A stretch of DNA of 64,000 nt from the NCBI RefSeq assembly GCF_017916365.1, contig NZ_JAFMSU010000001.1:1302001-1366000 (forward strand), in the 5' to 3' direction. The stretch is from Rufibacter roseolus. GTDB lineage: Bacteria > Bacteroidota > Bacteroidia > Cytophagales > Hymenobacteraceae. Within the stretch, counting starts at the first letter, position 1. Each line of letters begins with the position of its first letter. A model generated the notes under the pieces. It was not told the origin of the DNA. It ran no database searches and saw only the letters and a list, made by a program, of their open reading frames with translations. A program made the position numbers and the translations under genes. Shown one piece after another: positions 53,559 to 61,530 of the stretch.

Positions 53559-55859
53559 ATGAAAGATCAATCAACACCCCTCCTCAAGTCCTTTGCTGCG
53601 CTGGCATTGGGCCTAAGCATTTTTATAGGATGTAAAAGTGTGAAGGAGGAAACCAGGGCAACCCTCACCGACAGCCTTACCCAATTTGTTGATCCCTACA
53701 TAGGTACTAGTTTCCACGGCCACGTTTTCATGGGGGCCAACGTTCCCTTTGGCGCGGTGCAATTAGGCCCAACCAACATAACTGAAGGGTGGGACTGGTG
53801 CTCTGGCTACCATTACTCAGACTCCACCATTGTGGGTTTCGCGCACACCCATTTGAGTGGCACCGGCATCGGGGATCTGGGCGACATTGCGGTGATGCCC
53901 ACCACCGGCCCAGTGAAGGTGATGGAAGGATCAGTTAAGAACCCCGAGAAAGGCTTTGTGTCTCTGTTCTCGCACCGGGATGAGCGCGTCAAGCCCGGCT
54001 ATTATGCCGTAAAACTAAAACGGTATAACATCCAGGCGGAACTGACGGCCTCAGAACGGGTGGGTTTTCATCAATACACTTTTCCGGCCTCAGAAGAAGC
54101 CCACATTGTGGTGGATCTGCAATCGGGTATAGGATGGGACCAGCCCACCGAGACTTTCATTGAGCAATTGAATGACAGCACGCTGGCGGGTTATCGTTTT
54201 TCAAAGGGTTGGGCAGCGGACCAACGCATCTATTTCGCGGCCGTTTTTTCTAAACCCATCCAAAACTTCAAAAGCTATCAACTGCTGGATTCCCTGGGGA
54301 ACACAGCCCCGGCCTACAAAGGAAACAGAATCAAAGGAGTAGTCAGCTTTACTACTTCCAATGGCGAAAAGGTAAAACTGAAAGTGGGCATTTCACCGGT
54401 GAGTACCCAGAATGCCGTGGCGAATATCAGGGCAGAGATCCCGCACTGGAACTTTGACAAAGTAGTGGCCGATGCCGATGCCGCCTGGAACAAGGAACTG
54501 CAGAAAGTGAGCATCCAAACGGATGATCCCAAACAGCTGAAGACTTTCTACACTGCACTGTACCACACTTTGATTGCGCCTTCCATTTTCAACGACCATA
54601 ACGGCGATTACCTGGGCACGGATAAAAAGGTGTACAAGAATGCGCCTTTCACCAACCTCACCACCTTCTCGCTTTGGGATACCTACCGGGCGGCGCATCC
54701 GCTGTTTACCATCCTGCAGAAAGAACGGGTAAGTGATATGATCAACTCCATGCTGGCCGTGTACAAGCAACAGGGTAAATTACCGGTATGGCACCTGATG
54801 GGCAACGAGACCAACACCATGGTGGGCTACAGCGCCGTACCAGTGGTCGCCGATGCCATTCTCAAAGGCTTTGATGGGTTTGACAAAGACCTGGCGTATG
54901 AGGCCATGAAAGCCACGGCCATGCGAGACGACAAAGGGCTGGATCAGGTAAAAGCCAAGGGCTACATCCCCGCCAACATCACGGTAGAATCAGTGGCCAT
55001 GGGGTTGGAGTACGCCATTGACGATTGGTGCCTGGCGCAAGTCGCCAAGCAGAGAGGCGCTACTGAAGACTACGCCTACTTCAGCAAACGAGGCCGGAAC
55101 TATGAGAACTACTTTGACAAACAAACGCGTTTCATGCGCGGTCGGATCTCTGACCAGGAATGGCGCACCCCGTTCAGTCCGTTTGTATCGCGGCACCGCA
55201 ATGATGATTTCTGCGAAGGAAACTCCTGGCAATACACCTGGCTCGTACCCCAGGATGTGGAAGGCCTGATCAACTTACAAGGCGGCGAGAAACAATTCAG
55301 CCAGAAACTTGACTCATTGTTTGTGGCCCAAGGGGACATGGGAGAGGAAGCCTCTAATGACATCTCGGGGTTGATTGGCCAGTACGCCCACGGCAACGAG
55401 CCTAGTCACCACATCACCTATCTGTACAGCTATGTAGGCCAGCCCTGGAAAACCGCGGACAAAGTACGGTTCATCCTCAGCCACTTCTACACCGATAAAC
55501 CCGATGGCATCATTGGGAACGAAGATGTGGGTCAGATGTCTGCCTGGTATATTTTCTCATCCCTTGGCTTCTACCCGGTGAATCCAGCCAACGGCGCTTA
55601 CGTCTTCGGGAGCCCAGCCGTGAAGGAGGCCACGCTGAACCTAGCTGATGGCAAAAAACTGGTGATAAAGGCGCCCAACAACAGCCCTGAAAACAAATAC
55701 ATCCAGAAAGTCACCCTGAACGGCAAGCCTTACACCAAATCCTATATCCTGCACAAAGACCTGATGCAGGGCGGCGAACTGGTTTTTGAAATGGGCAACA
55801 CGCCAGGTGCTACCTGGGGAGTGGCGCAAAAAGACAGACCCAGATCCGTAACCAGGTAG
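53559..55859 (+). CDS. GH92 alpha-mannosidase, lipoprotein
   Basis: A 766-residue calcium-dependent, inverting exo-alpha-mannosidase. Lipoprotein signal with Cys25 ('IFIGC'). The N-terminal beta-sandwich opens 'FVDPYIGTSFHGHVF' (43-57) and contains 'GAVQLGPTNITEGWDWCSGY', a GH92 hallmark. In the (alpha/alpha)6 half the acid Glu553 lies in 'DDFCEGNSWQYTW', the metal site in 'HGNEPSHHITYLY' and the base Asp656 in 'GNEDVGQMSAWY'. The linkage preference (alpha-1,2, 1,3 or other) cannot be read safely. It is preceded by a GH20 remnant and followed by a perfect hairpin terminator, so it is now monocistronic. It probably trims mannose from N-glycans or yeast mannan. Confidence 0.94.
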   Translation: MKDQSTPLLKSFAALALGLSIFIGCKSVKEETRATLTDSLTQFVDPYIGTSFHGHVFMGANVPFGAVQLGPTNITEGWDWCSGYHYSDSTIVGFAHTHLSGTGIGDLGDIAVMPTTGPVKVMEGSVKNPEKGFVSLFSHRDERVKPGYYAVKLKRYNIQAELTASERVGFHQYTFPASEEAHIVVDLQSGIGWDQPTETFIEQLNDSTLAGYRFSKGWAADQRIYFAAVFSKPIQNFKSYQLLDSLGNTAPAYKGNRIKGVVSFTTSNGEKVKLKVGISPVSTQNAVANIRAEIPHWNFDKVVADADAAWNKELQKVSIQTDDPKQLKTFYTALYHTLIAPSIFNDHNGDYLGTDKKVYKNAPFTNLTTFSLWDTYRAAHPLFTILQKERVSDMINSMLAVYKQQGKLPVWHLMGNETNTMVGYSAVPVVADAILKGFDGFDKDLAYEAMKATAMRDDKGLDQVKAKGYIPANITVESVAMGLEYAIDDWCLAQVAKQRGATEDYAYFSKRGRNYENYFDKQTRFMRGRISDQEWRTPFSPFVSRHRNDDFCEGNSWQYTWLVPQDVEGLINLQGGEKQFSQKLDSLFVAQGDMGEEASNDISGLIGQYAHGNEPSHHITYLYSYVGQPWKTADKVRFILSHFYTDKPDGIIGNEDVGQMSAWYIFSSLGFYPVNPANGAYVFGSPAVKEATLNLADGKKLVIKAPNNSPENKYIQKVTLNGKPYTKSYILHKDLMQGGELVFEMGNTPGATWGVAQKDRPRSVTR

Positions 55860-55905
55860 GGCCGAAGGCAAGCCACAGCTTATTCATCATTGCCCTCAAA
55901 TAAAA

Positions 55906-55955
55906 GCGCTCAGTTTAGGGGCTGTTTTCCAGAAAACAGCCCCTAAACTGAGCGC
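55906..55955 (+). terminator. Terminator of GH92; dispersed palindrome, copy 24 (perfect)
   Basis: Perfect 23-bp stem (55906-55928 with 55933-55955) with loop CCAG, the longest perfect copy in the window. The core GGGGCTGTTTT / AAAACAGCCCC is flanked by CAGTTTA/TAAACTG. No long T-tract follows (AAAATGAG), so termination would rely on stem strength. Confidence 0.8.
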
Positions 55956-56095
55956 AAAATGAGTCTATTTGCAGGCTTGAGACTTACCCGAGATGTGGCC
56001 TGTATCTACTTTAAGGGAGCTCCGGGGTTTCTTGGAATGAAATACCTGACAATTTAAAATGACAGAAGTTGCTTTAGGTGGCTTACTTTTAAGGC

Positions 56096-56317
56096 ATGAA
56101 CAAGGAAAACAAGAAAGTAGCAAGAGTAGTCATATTTTTCATGCTGGTTTTTCTAGGTTTAATCACAAACCTTGCAGCTTCCATCTCTTTGCGTGATGAC
56201 AATGCGGTCAAAGTGCCTTTGCTTGTTATAGGATTCTTCACTGCCGTTTTTAGTTTCATTTTCCTAATTGGCGCTATCTTGTCTTTGATTATGAGTGGAA
56301 AGGATAGGAGTAAGTAA
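56096..56317 (+). CDS. Small two-helix membrane protein, hypothetical
   Basis: A 73-residue protein with two hydrophobic segments (about 10-28 and 43-65), a basic N-terminus ('MNKENKKVAR') and a charged tail, which fits a small inner-membrane protein. A/T-rich coding compared with neighbours. I do not recognise a family. It lies alone between the GH92 terminator and the GH43 gene. Confidence 0.5.
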   Translation: MNKENKKVARVVIFFMLVFLGLITNLAASISLRDDNAVKVPLLVIGFFTAVFSFIFLIGAILSLIMSGKDRSK

Positions 56318-56447
56318 ATCAGCATCAATCCTCCTCAGCATCTTTAGCAGTTAATTTAATTCTTTGACTAACGCTCACTTTTGGCCAACAGAGCATTGGA
56401 GTGTCGGTGTAGGAATCTGCAACAGGTAATAAGGTTTACCTCTCTTT

Positions 56448-56487
56448 AACTTAAAACAGGCTCAAACTTAAAACAGGCTCAAAACGC
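56448..56487. repeat. Tandem half-copies of the dispersed palindrome
   Basis: AACTTAAAACAGGCTCA occurs twice in direct tandem (56448-56464 and 56465-56481), then AAACGC. The unit is the right arm of the dispersed palindrome (AAAACAGGCTCAAAACG), and no left arm is present. Confidence 0.65.
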
Positions 56488-56550
56488 ATTAGGGTGATCA
56501 GACATGCCTCTCAATTAAGTTAAAGCCCATCCAAGTCTTTCCCATACTCC

Positions 56551-57627
56551 TTAGAACTTCATTTTTAGTTTCCAGTGCTTTGCCAACCGTTTAGCTTCTT
56601 TTCTGGTGAGGTGCACAACGGCTCCGTGTTTGGGCGACGAAAAGTTGGTGGTCTTCATCACGCCCTCATTGAAATGGCCAATAGGGGTGAAGTTCACGAA
56701 GTCTGAGGTCTCACTGAACCCGAAATTATGAGGGTTGATGCCGTAGATGTCATAGATGAGCACCCATTTATCCTGACCAATACGCTTGAAAACGGTGGGT
56801 GCTTCGCAGGCCTGAGGCTCGGGGTCAATCCATTGGGGAGCATACTGGTACCCGATGTGGATAGAATCTGATACCGCCTGCTTGATCCCGGGAACCCCGT
56901 CATGCGGCACATAGAACATGTGGTACCTGTTTCCTACTTTGGTGATATCCGCGTCAATGTAGGTGATGTCTTTGGGGTACTGGAATAGGAGTTGAGGCGC
57001 TGTTTCCATGGCGGTAAAGGCATCGTTCATGTAGGTGTAGTACAGCTTATTATTGCCATTCCCGAACCGCATGGTAAAATACAGCATCAGCTTTTTCTTG
57101 CTCTCGTCATAGATGGTCTGGGGCGCCCAGGCACATCCAATCTCCTCCAGTCCTGGGAACGCTTGGTCTACCCGCAGGATAGTCCGTGACCAATGGATGA
57201 GGTCCCTGGATTTCATAAGTACCAGGGATCGGTTGTTTCCCCAGCCGTACAGTTTGCCGTCGCGTTCCCACTCGGTGTCGCGGTAGCCCGCTTTCTGGGC
57301 AAAGATGTGCAGGTCCGTCATGGCCAGGTAGAACATTCCATCGGGTCCGCGAGTGATGTGCGGGTCCCTGATGCCTTTCTGCAGGGCAATGGTATCTCCG
57401 GCCATGACCTGGTTTCCAGAATTGATATCCGTAAAGGTGTACCCATCCGGGCTGAGGGCCATGTGTAACCCGTGGGTAGCATCCTTGAAATACACCAGCA
57501 GGTACGCCTTCATATCCTTTTCCTGAGGAGCTCCAGATTTTCTTTGAGCTTGAACTCCACCGGTGGTAAGTCCCAGTATCACAAACAGGGCCATAGCTGC
57601 CCGCCTAAATTCCTTATTGTACTTCAT
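56551..57627 (-). CDS. GH43-type five-bladed propeller hydrolase
   Basis: A 358-residue secreted protein. ATG 57627 starts a signal peptide ending 'GVQAQ' (24-28). A single five-bladed propeller follows with a GH43-like triad: Asp88 in 'GIRDPHITRG', Asp225 or Asp227 in 'TYIDADITK' and Glu275 in 'ACEAPTVF'. GH43 members are arabinofuranosidases, xylosidases or galactosidases, and I cannot decide between them. The gene is divergent from the third PUL (susC at 58164) across a 536-bp region and may belong to its regulon. Confidence 0.82.
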   Translation of the reverse strand: MKYNKEFRRAAMALFVILGLTTGGVQAQRKSGAPQEKDMKAYLLVYFKDATHGLHMALSPDGYTFTDINSGNQVMAGDTIALQKGIRDPHITRGPDGMFYLAMTDLHIFAQKAGYRDTEWERDGKLYGWGNNRSLVLMKSRDLIHWSRTILRVDQAFPGLEEIGCAWAPQTIYDESKKKLMLYFTMRFGNGNNKLYYTYMNDAFTAMETAPQLLFQYPKDITYIDADITKVGNRYHMFYVPHDGVPGIKQAVSDSIHIGYQYAPQWIDPEPQACEAPTVFKRIGQDKWVLIYDIYGINPHNFGFSETSDFVNFTPIGHFNEGVMKTTNFSSPKHGAVVHLTRKEAKRLAKHWKLKMKF

Positions 57628-58163
57628 GCATGATGAGTGAGATAGCCGCAAGTGTAGGTTGCCAATATACTCGTAGATTTTGCTTATATGTGTAAAATTA
57701 ACATTTATTTAAGCATCTGCGCGAAAAAGCGGCGATTATTGAAATTTTAATCCAAATACAGCTAAATGGACCTTTCTAATTAGCAAAAATTTATTTTACT
57801 AAAATGTGGTTGCAGATTTTGCAAATTCTGAATTAAAGAGTAGGTTTATCCCCAAGTGAATAAGTGTACAAACAACGCTTATTTTTAAGCCGAAAGCTAC
57901 CCAGTAAAAATTGGTATTTAAATGTGGCTCCTGTTTGAATATAGGATGACCAATATACCAGCATGGAGAAGCTTATCATTGACAGAATGCAGTCGATAGA
58001 TACCATCACAAATTCCCGTCCCCCCTACGGGTATGATAGGTTTGGTTAATCCTGAACCAGGATTTTCAAGAAGTTAAACGCTGCGATAGTTCCATGGGCT
58101 AGACTCATGGTCATGAGGCAGTTATTGATACTCTTTTAAAATTTTAAACCAACTATTTTACCT
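57628..58163. other. 536-bp divergent region between GH43 and the third susC
   Basis: Strongly A/T-rich between about 57680 and 57860. It has a short hairpin (AATCCTG-aac-CAGGATT, about 58047-58064) just after an exact -7 box at 58037. No open frame of note and no copy of the dispersed palindrome. Confidence 0.5.
58037..58044 (+). promoter_or_regulatory. -7 box of the third susC promoter
   Basis: TAGGTTTG is an exact TAnnTTTG. No TTTG lies 19-21 bases upstream (CCCGTCCCC instead), which fits an activator- or anti-sigma-controlled PUL promoter. The expected leader is about 113 nt and contains the small hairpin at 58047. Confidence 0.35.
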
Positions 58164-61100
58164 ATGAAGCACAATTACTCGGCTAAGGAGAACAGGTACG
58201 CTCTGGTTCTTCTACTTTACTTATCCACGCATTTCACTGGGTTGGCTCAGATGCTTCCGAAAAGTGAAATAAAGACCCCTGAGATTGGTTCTGTTTCCTC
58301 GAAAAGAGGCAATAAACCAACTACGCTTCTCGCCAGTAACAGGCAGCCAAGCCCAAGCGGCGCAGCAGAACGGCAAACCCAGTTCAAAGTAACGGGCAAG
58401 GTGGTATCCCAGGAAGACGGTTCCGGTCTTACAGGGGTAAGCGTTGTGTTGAAAGGCACCACCATTGGTACTAACACAGACATCAACGGAGACTTCACCT
58501 TGAACGCCCCGGACGGAAAAGGCATCCTGGTTTTCACCTACATAGGTTTTGTGACCCAAGAGGTGCCCCTGGAGAACAGAAGGGAAATCTCGGTGAAGCT
58601 GGTACCGGATACAAAAGCAATACAGGAAGTAGTGGTGGTGGGATTTGGCGAGCAGAAAAAGGCCAGCCTGGTAAGTTCTATCACCTCGGTAAGCGTGGCA
58701 GATCTGAAGACCCCAACCTCTAACTTAACCAATGCCATTGCCGGTAAAGTGGCCGGGGTTATCTCGTTTCAGCAAAGCGGCGAGCCTGGCCTGGGAACTG
58801 ATAACTCCACCTTCTACATCCGGGGTCTGTCCACCTTCGGAACCGGTAAACGCGATCCCTTGATCCTGATTGACGGCATAGAGTCCTCCCCAACGGATAT
58901 GGCCCGCCTGCAGCCAGATGATATCTCAGATTTCTCGGTATTAAAGGATGCCGCGGCTAGCTCTATCTATGGCGCCAGAGGAGCAAACGGCGTAGTCCTG
59001 ATCAACACCAAATCAGGGAAGGAGGGACCTATCAAAGTCAGCCTACGGGTGGAAAACCGCATCTCCACCAATACCAGGAACTTTCAATTGGCTGACAACA
59101 TCACCTACATGAACCTGGCGAATGATGCCACCTTGACGCGTTCTCCACTCGCCAAAGAGCCTTACTCCCAGAACAAAATCAACAGTACCAGAATGGGGGA
59201 GGATCCTTATCTGTTCCCTAACAACAACTGGGTTGATCAACTGATCAGGGACCATACCTTCAACCAGGGCTACAACATCAATTTAAGCGGGGGTACGAAC
59301 AAAGGCCGCTATTACCTGGCCATGACCTACAACAAGGATAATGGAATCCTGAAAGTAGACCCCATCAACAATTTCAACAGCAACATCAGTCTGAACAATT
59401 ACTCCATCCGGTCCAATATTGATTTTGACCTCACACCCACCACTGTATTGACTGCCCGGGTGTACGGTCAGTTTGATGATTACAACGGACCTATTGGAGG
59501 TGGGGCCACCACCTTTAGGAATGCCTTGAACACCAACCCGGTGATGTTTCCGGCGTTTTACCCCAAAGACAAACTGCCCTTCGTGGATCACCCGCTGTTT
59601 GGGTCTGCCCGCACCATCAATAGCGATGCCGTAGAGACCACCACGTTATTCGTGAATCCTTACGCTGAGATGGTGAAAGGGTACGAAACTTATAAAACCG
59701 CCAACCTGAACCCACAGTTGGAGATAAAGCAGGACCTGGGTTTCCTTACCAAAGGACTTAGTGCCAGGGCCATGACCTACCTCAAGAGAGTGTCTTTTGT
59801 GTCGCTCAACCGGTTCTACAACCCGTTCTACTACAGCTCAACCATCAACCCGGAAGACGGAAGCTATAAAATAGGGGTGCTGAATGATGGGTCCTCTACT
59901 TCCATCGGGTTGCCGGGAACAGAGTATCTGAACTACACCGAAGGAAACAAAGTAGTAGAGTCAACTTTCTGGCTGCAGGGAGCGGTGGATTATAACCGAA
60001 CCTTCGCTGACAAGCATGATGTAGGTGGATTGTTGGTGTCCTATATCTCCAACTACGAGGCCGGTAACCCCGGTACCCTCATCCGTTCCCTCCCCAACAG
60101 AAACCACGGCATTTCCGGCCGCTTCACCTACGGGTATGACCAGCGTTACCTTATTGAGATGAACTTTGGTTATAACGGATCTGAGCGCTTTGCCAAAAAG
60201 AACCGTTACGGCTTTTTCCCATCAGCGGGTATTGGATACCGCATCTCCAATGAGAAATTCTTTGAGCCTCTCAAAGGCATCATCTCTAACCTGAAATTCA
60301 GGGCCACCTACGGTATTGTAGGAAATGACCAGATCGGGAACAGAGACGAAAGATTCCTGTACATGTCCAACGTCAATCTTAATGACAATGGCTTTGGTTC
60401 TTCCTTCGGAAGAAATGACGGTACCGCTGTTTATTACCGACCAGGGGTTTCTATCTCAAGATATTCCAACGAGAGCATTACCTGGGAGAAATCAAAGCAG
60501 CTCAACTTAGGGATGGACCTGAACATAGGGTCTGCCCTTAACTCTGTGGAGCTGATTGTGGATGTGTTCAAACAACACAGATCCCAGATCTTACAGCCTA
60601 TTACCTACATAGACAACGTCTCTGGTTTAATGGCTACCCCGCTCTCCAACTACGGTAAGGCAGAGTCGCAGGGGGTTGATCTTTCTGCCAACTACAGCAA
60701 GACACTTTCCCAGAATCTGAATGTAGAGCTCAGGGGGACTTTCACCTACGCTACCAGCAAGGCAGTGAAGGTAGATGAACTGGCCTATGACAGTGACTTG
60801 GCCCACTTGTCCAGAGCCGGACGTCCACTCAGCCAAAGATGGGGCTATATCGCGGAGCGCTTGTTCGTGGACAACGAGGAGGTGGCCAACTCTCCGGTAC
60901 AGTTTGGCGACAGAGGCCTGCTGGCCGGTGACATCAAATACCGGGACATCAACAAGGACGGCGTGATCAACACCGATGACATGGTTCCCCTGGGCTATCC
61001 GCAGCAGCCGGAGATCATCTACGGCTTTGGTACCACCGTCAGATACAAGAAGTTTGACCTGAACCTGTACTTCCAGGGAGCAGCCCGCACCTCTTTCTTC

Positions 61101-61508
61101 ATTGATCCGTGGGCTATCCAGCCCTTCTACCAGTACCAGCTTCCTAACCAGGCAGGCGGTTACCAGACAGGTCTTTTACAGGCCATTGCAGATGACCATT
61201 GGTCTGAAGAGAATGGAAACCTGTATGCCTTCTGGCCACGCCTAAGCACCTGGCAGGTACCCTCTAACAACCAAACCTCTACCTGGTGGATGCGGAACGG
61301 AAGTTTCATCAGACTGAAGAATGTGGACTTTGGGTACAACATAGACAAGGTGAAAAGACTTGGGGTGCAGAGCGCCAGGATATACTTCTCGGCCACCAAC
61401 CTGTTGATGTTCAGCAAATTCAAGCTGTGGGATGTGGAAATGGGCGGCAATGGCTTGAACTATCCAATCCAGTCTGTTTACAATCTTGGTCTGTCTGTCA
61501 ATTTATAA
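58164..61508 (+). CDS. SusC/RagA-family TonB-dependent transporter (third PUL)
   Basis: An 1114-residue TonB-dependent transporter. The signal peptide (1-29, ending 'TGLAQ') is followed by an unusual low-complexity stretch of about 44 residues (30-73, rich in Ser, Pro, Lys). The beta-sandwich domain (74-148) comes next. 'IQEVVVVGFGEQ' (153-164) is at the usual TonB-box position. The plug has 'LIDGIESSP' and 'DAAASSIYGARGANGVV', and the barrel ends 'YNLGLSVNL'. It is first in the operon susC-susD-DUF4959. The substrate is unknown. Confidence 0.96.
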   Translation: MKHNYSAKENRYALVLLLYLSTHFTGLAQMLPKSEIKTPEIGSVSSKRGNKPTTLLASNRQPSPSGAAERQTQFKVTGKVVSQEDGSGLTGVSVVLKGTTIGTNTDINGDFTLNAPDGKGILVFTYIGFVTQEVPLENRREISVKLVPDTKAIQEVVVVGFGEQKKASLVSSITSVSVADLKTPTSNLTNAIAGKVAGVISFQQSGEPGLGTDNSTFYIRGLSTFGTGKRDPLILIDGIESSPTDMARLQPDDISDFSVLKDAAASSIYGARGANGVVLINTKSGKEGPIKVSLRVENRISTNTRNFQLADNITYMNLANDATLTRSPLAKEPYSQNKINSTRMGEDPYLFPNNNWVDQLIRDHTFNQGYNINLSGGTNKGRYYLAMTYNKDNGILKVDPINNFNSNISLNNYSIRSNIDFDLTPTTVLTARVYGQFDDYNGPIGGGATTFRNALNTNPVMFPAFYPKDKLPFVDHPLFGSARTINSDAVETTTLFVNPYAEMVKGYETYKTANLNPQLEIKQDLGFLTKGLSARAMTYLKRVSFVSLNRFYNPFYYSSTINPEDGSYKIGVLNDGSSTSIGLPGTEYLNYTEGNKVVESTFWLQGAVDYNRTFADKHDVGGLLVSYISNYEAGNPGTLIRSLPNRNHGISGRFTYGYDQRYLIEMNFGYNGSERFAKKNRYGFFPSAGIGYRISNEKFFEPLKGIISNLKFRATYGIVGNDQIGNRDERFLYMSNVNLNDNGFGSSFGRNDGTAVYYRPGVSISRYSNESITWEKSKQLNLGMDLNIGSALNSVELIVDVFKQHRSQILQPITYIDNVSGLMATPLSNYGKAESQGVDLSANYSKTLSQNLNVELRGTFTYATSKAVKVDELAYDSDLAHLSRAGRPLSQRWGYIAERLFVDNEEVANSPVQFGDRGLLAGDIKYRDINKDGVINTDDMVPLGYPQQPEIIYGFGTTVRYKKFDLNLYFQGAARTSFFIDPWAIQPFYQYQLPNQAGGYQTGLLQAIADDHWSEENGNLYAFWPRLSTWQVPSNNQTSTWWMRNGSFIRLKNVDFGYNIDKVKRLGVQSARIYFSATNLLMFSKFKLWDVEMGGNGLNYPIQSVYNLGLSVNL

Positions 61509-61530
61509 TCAAAGTTTGATGTACAATATC

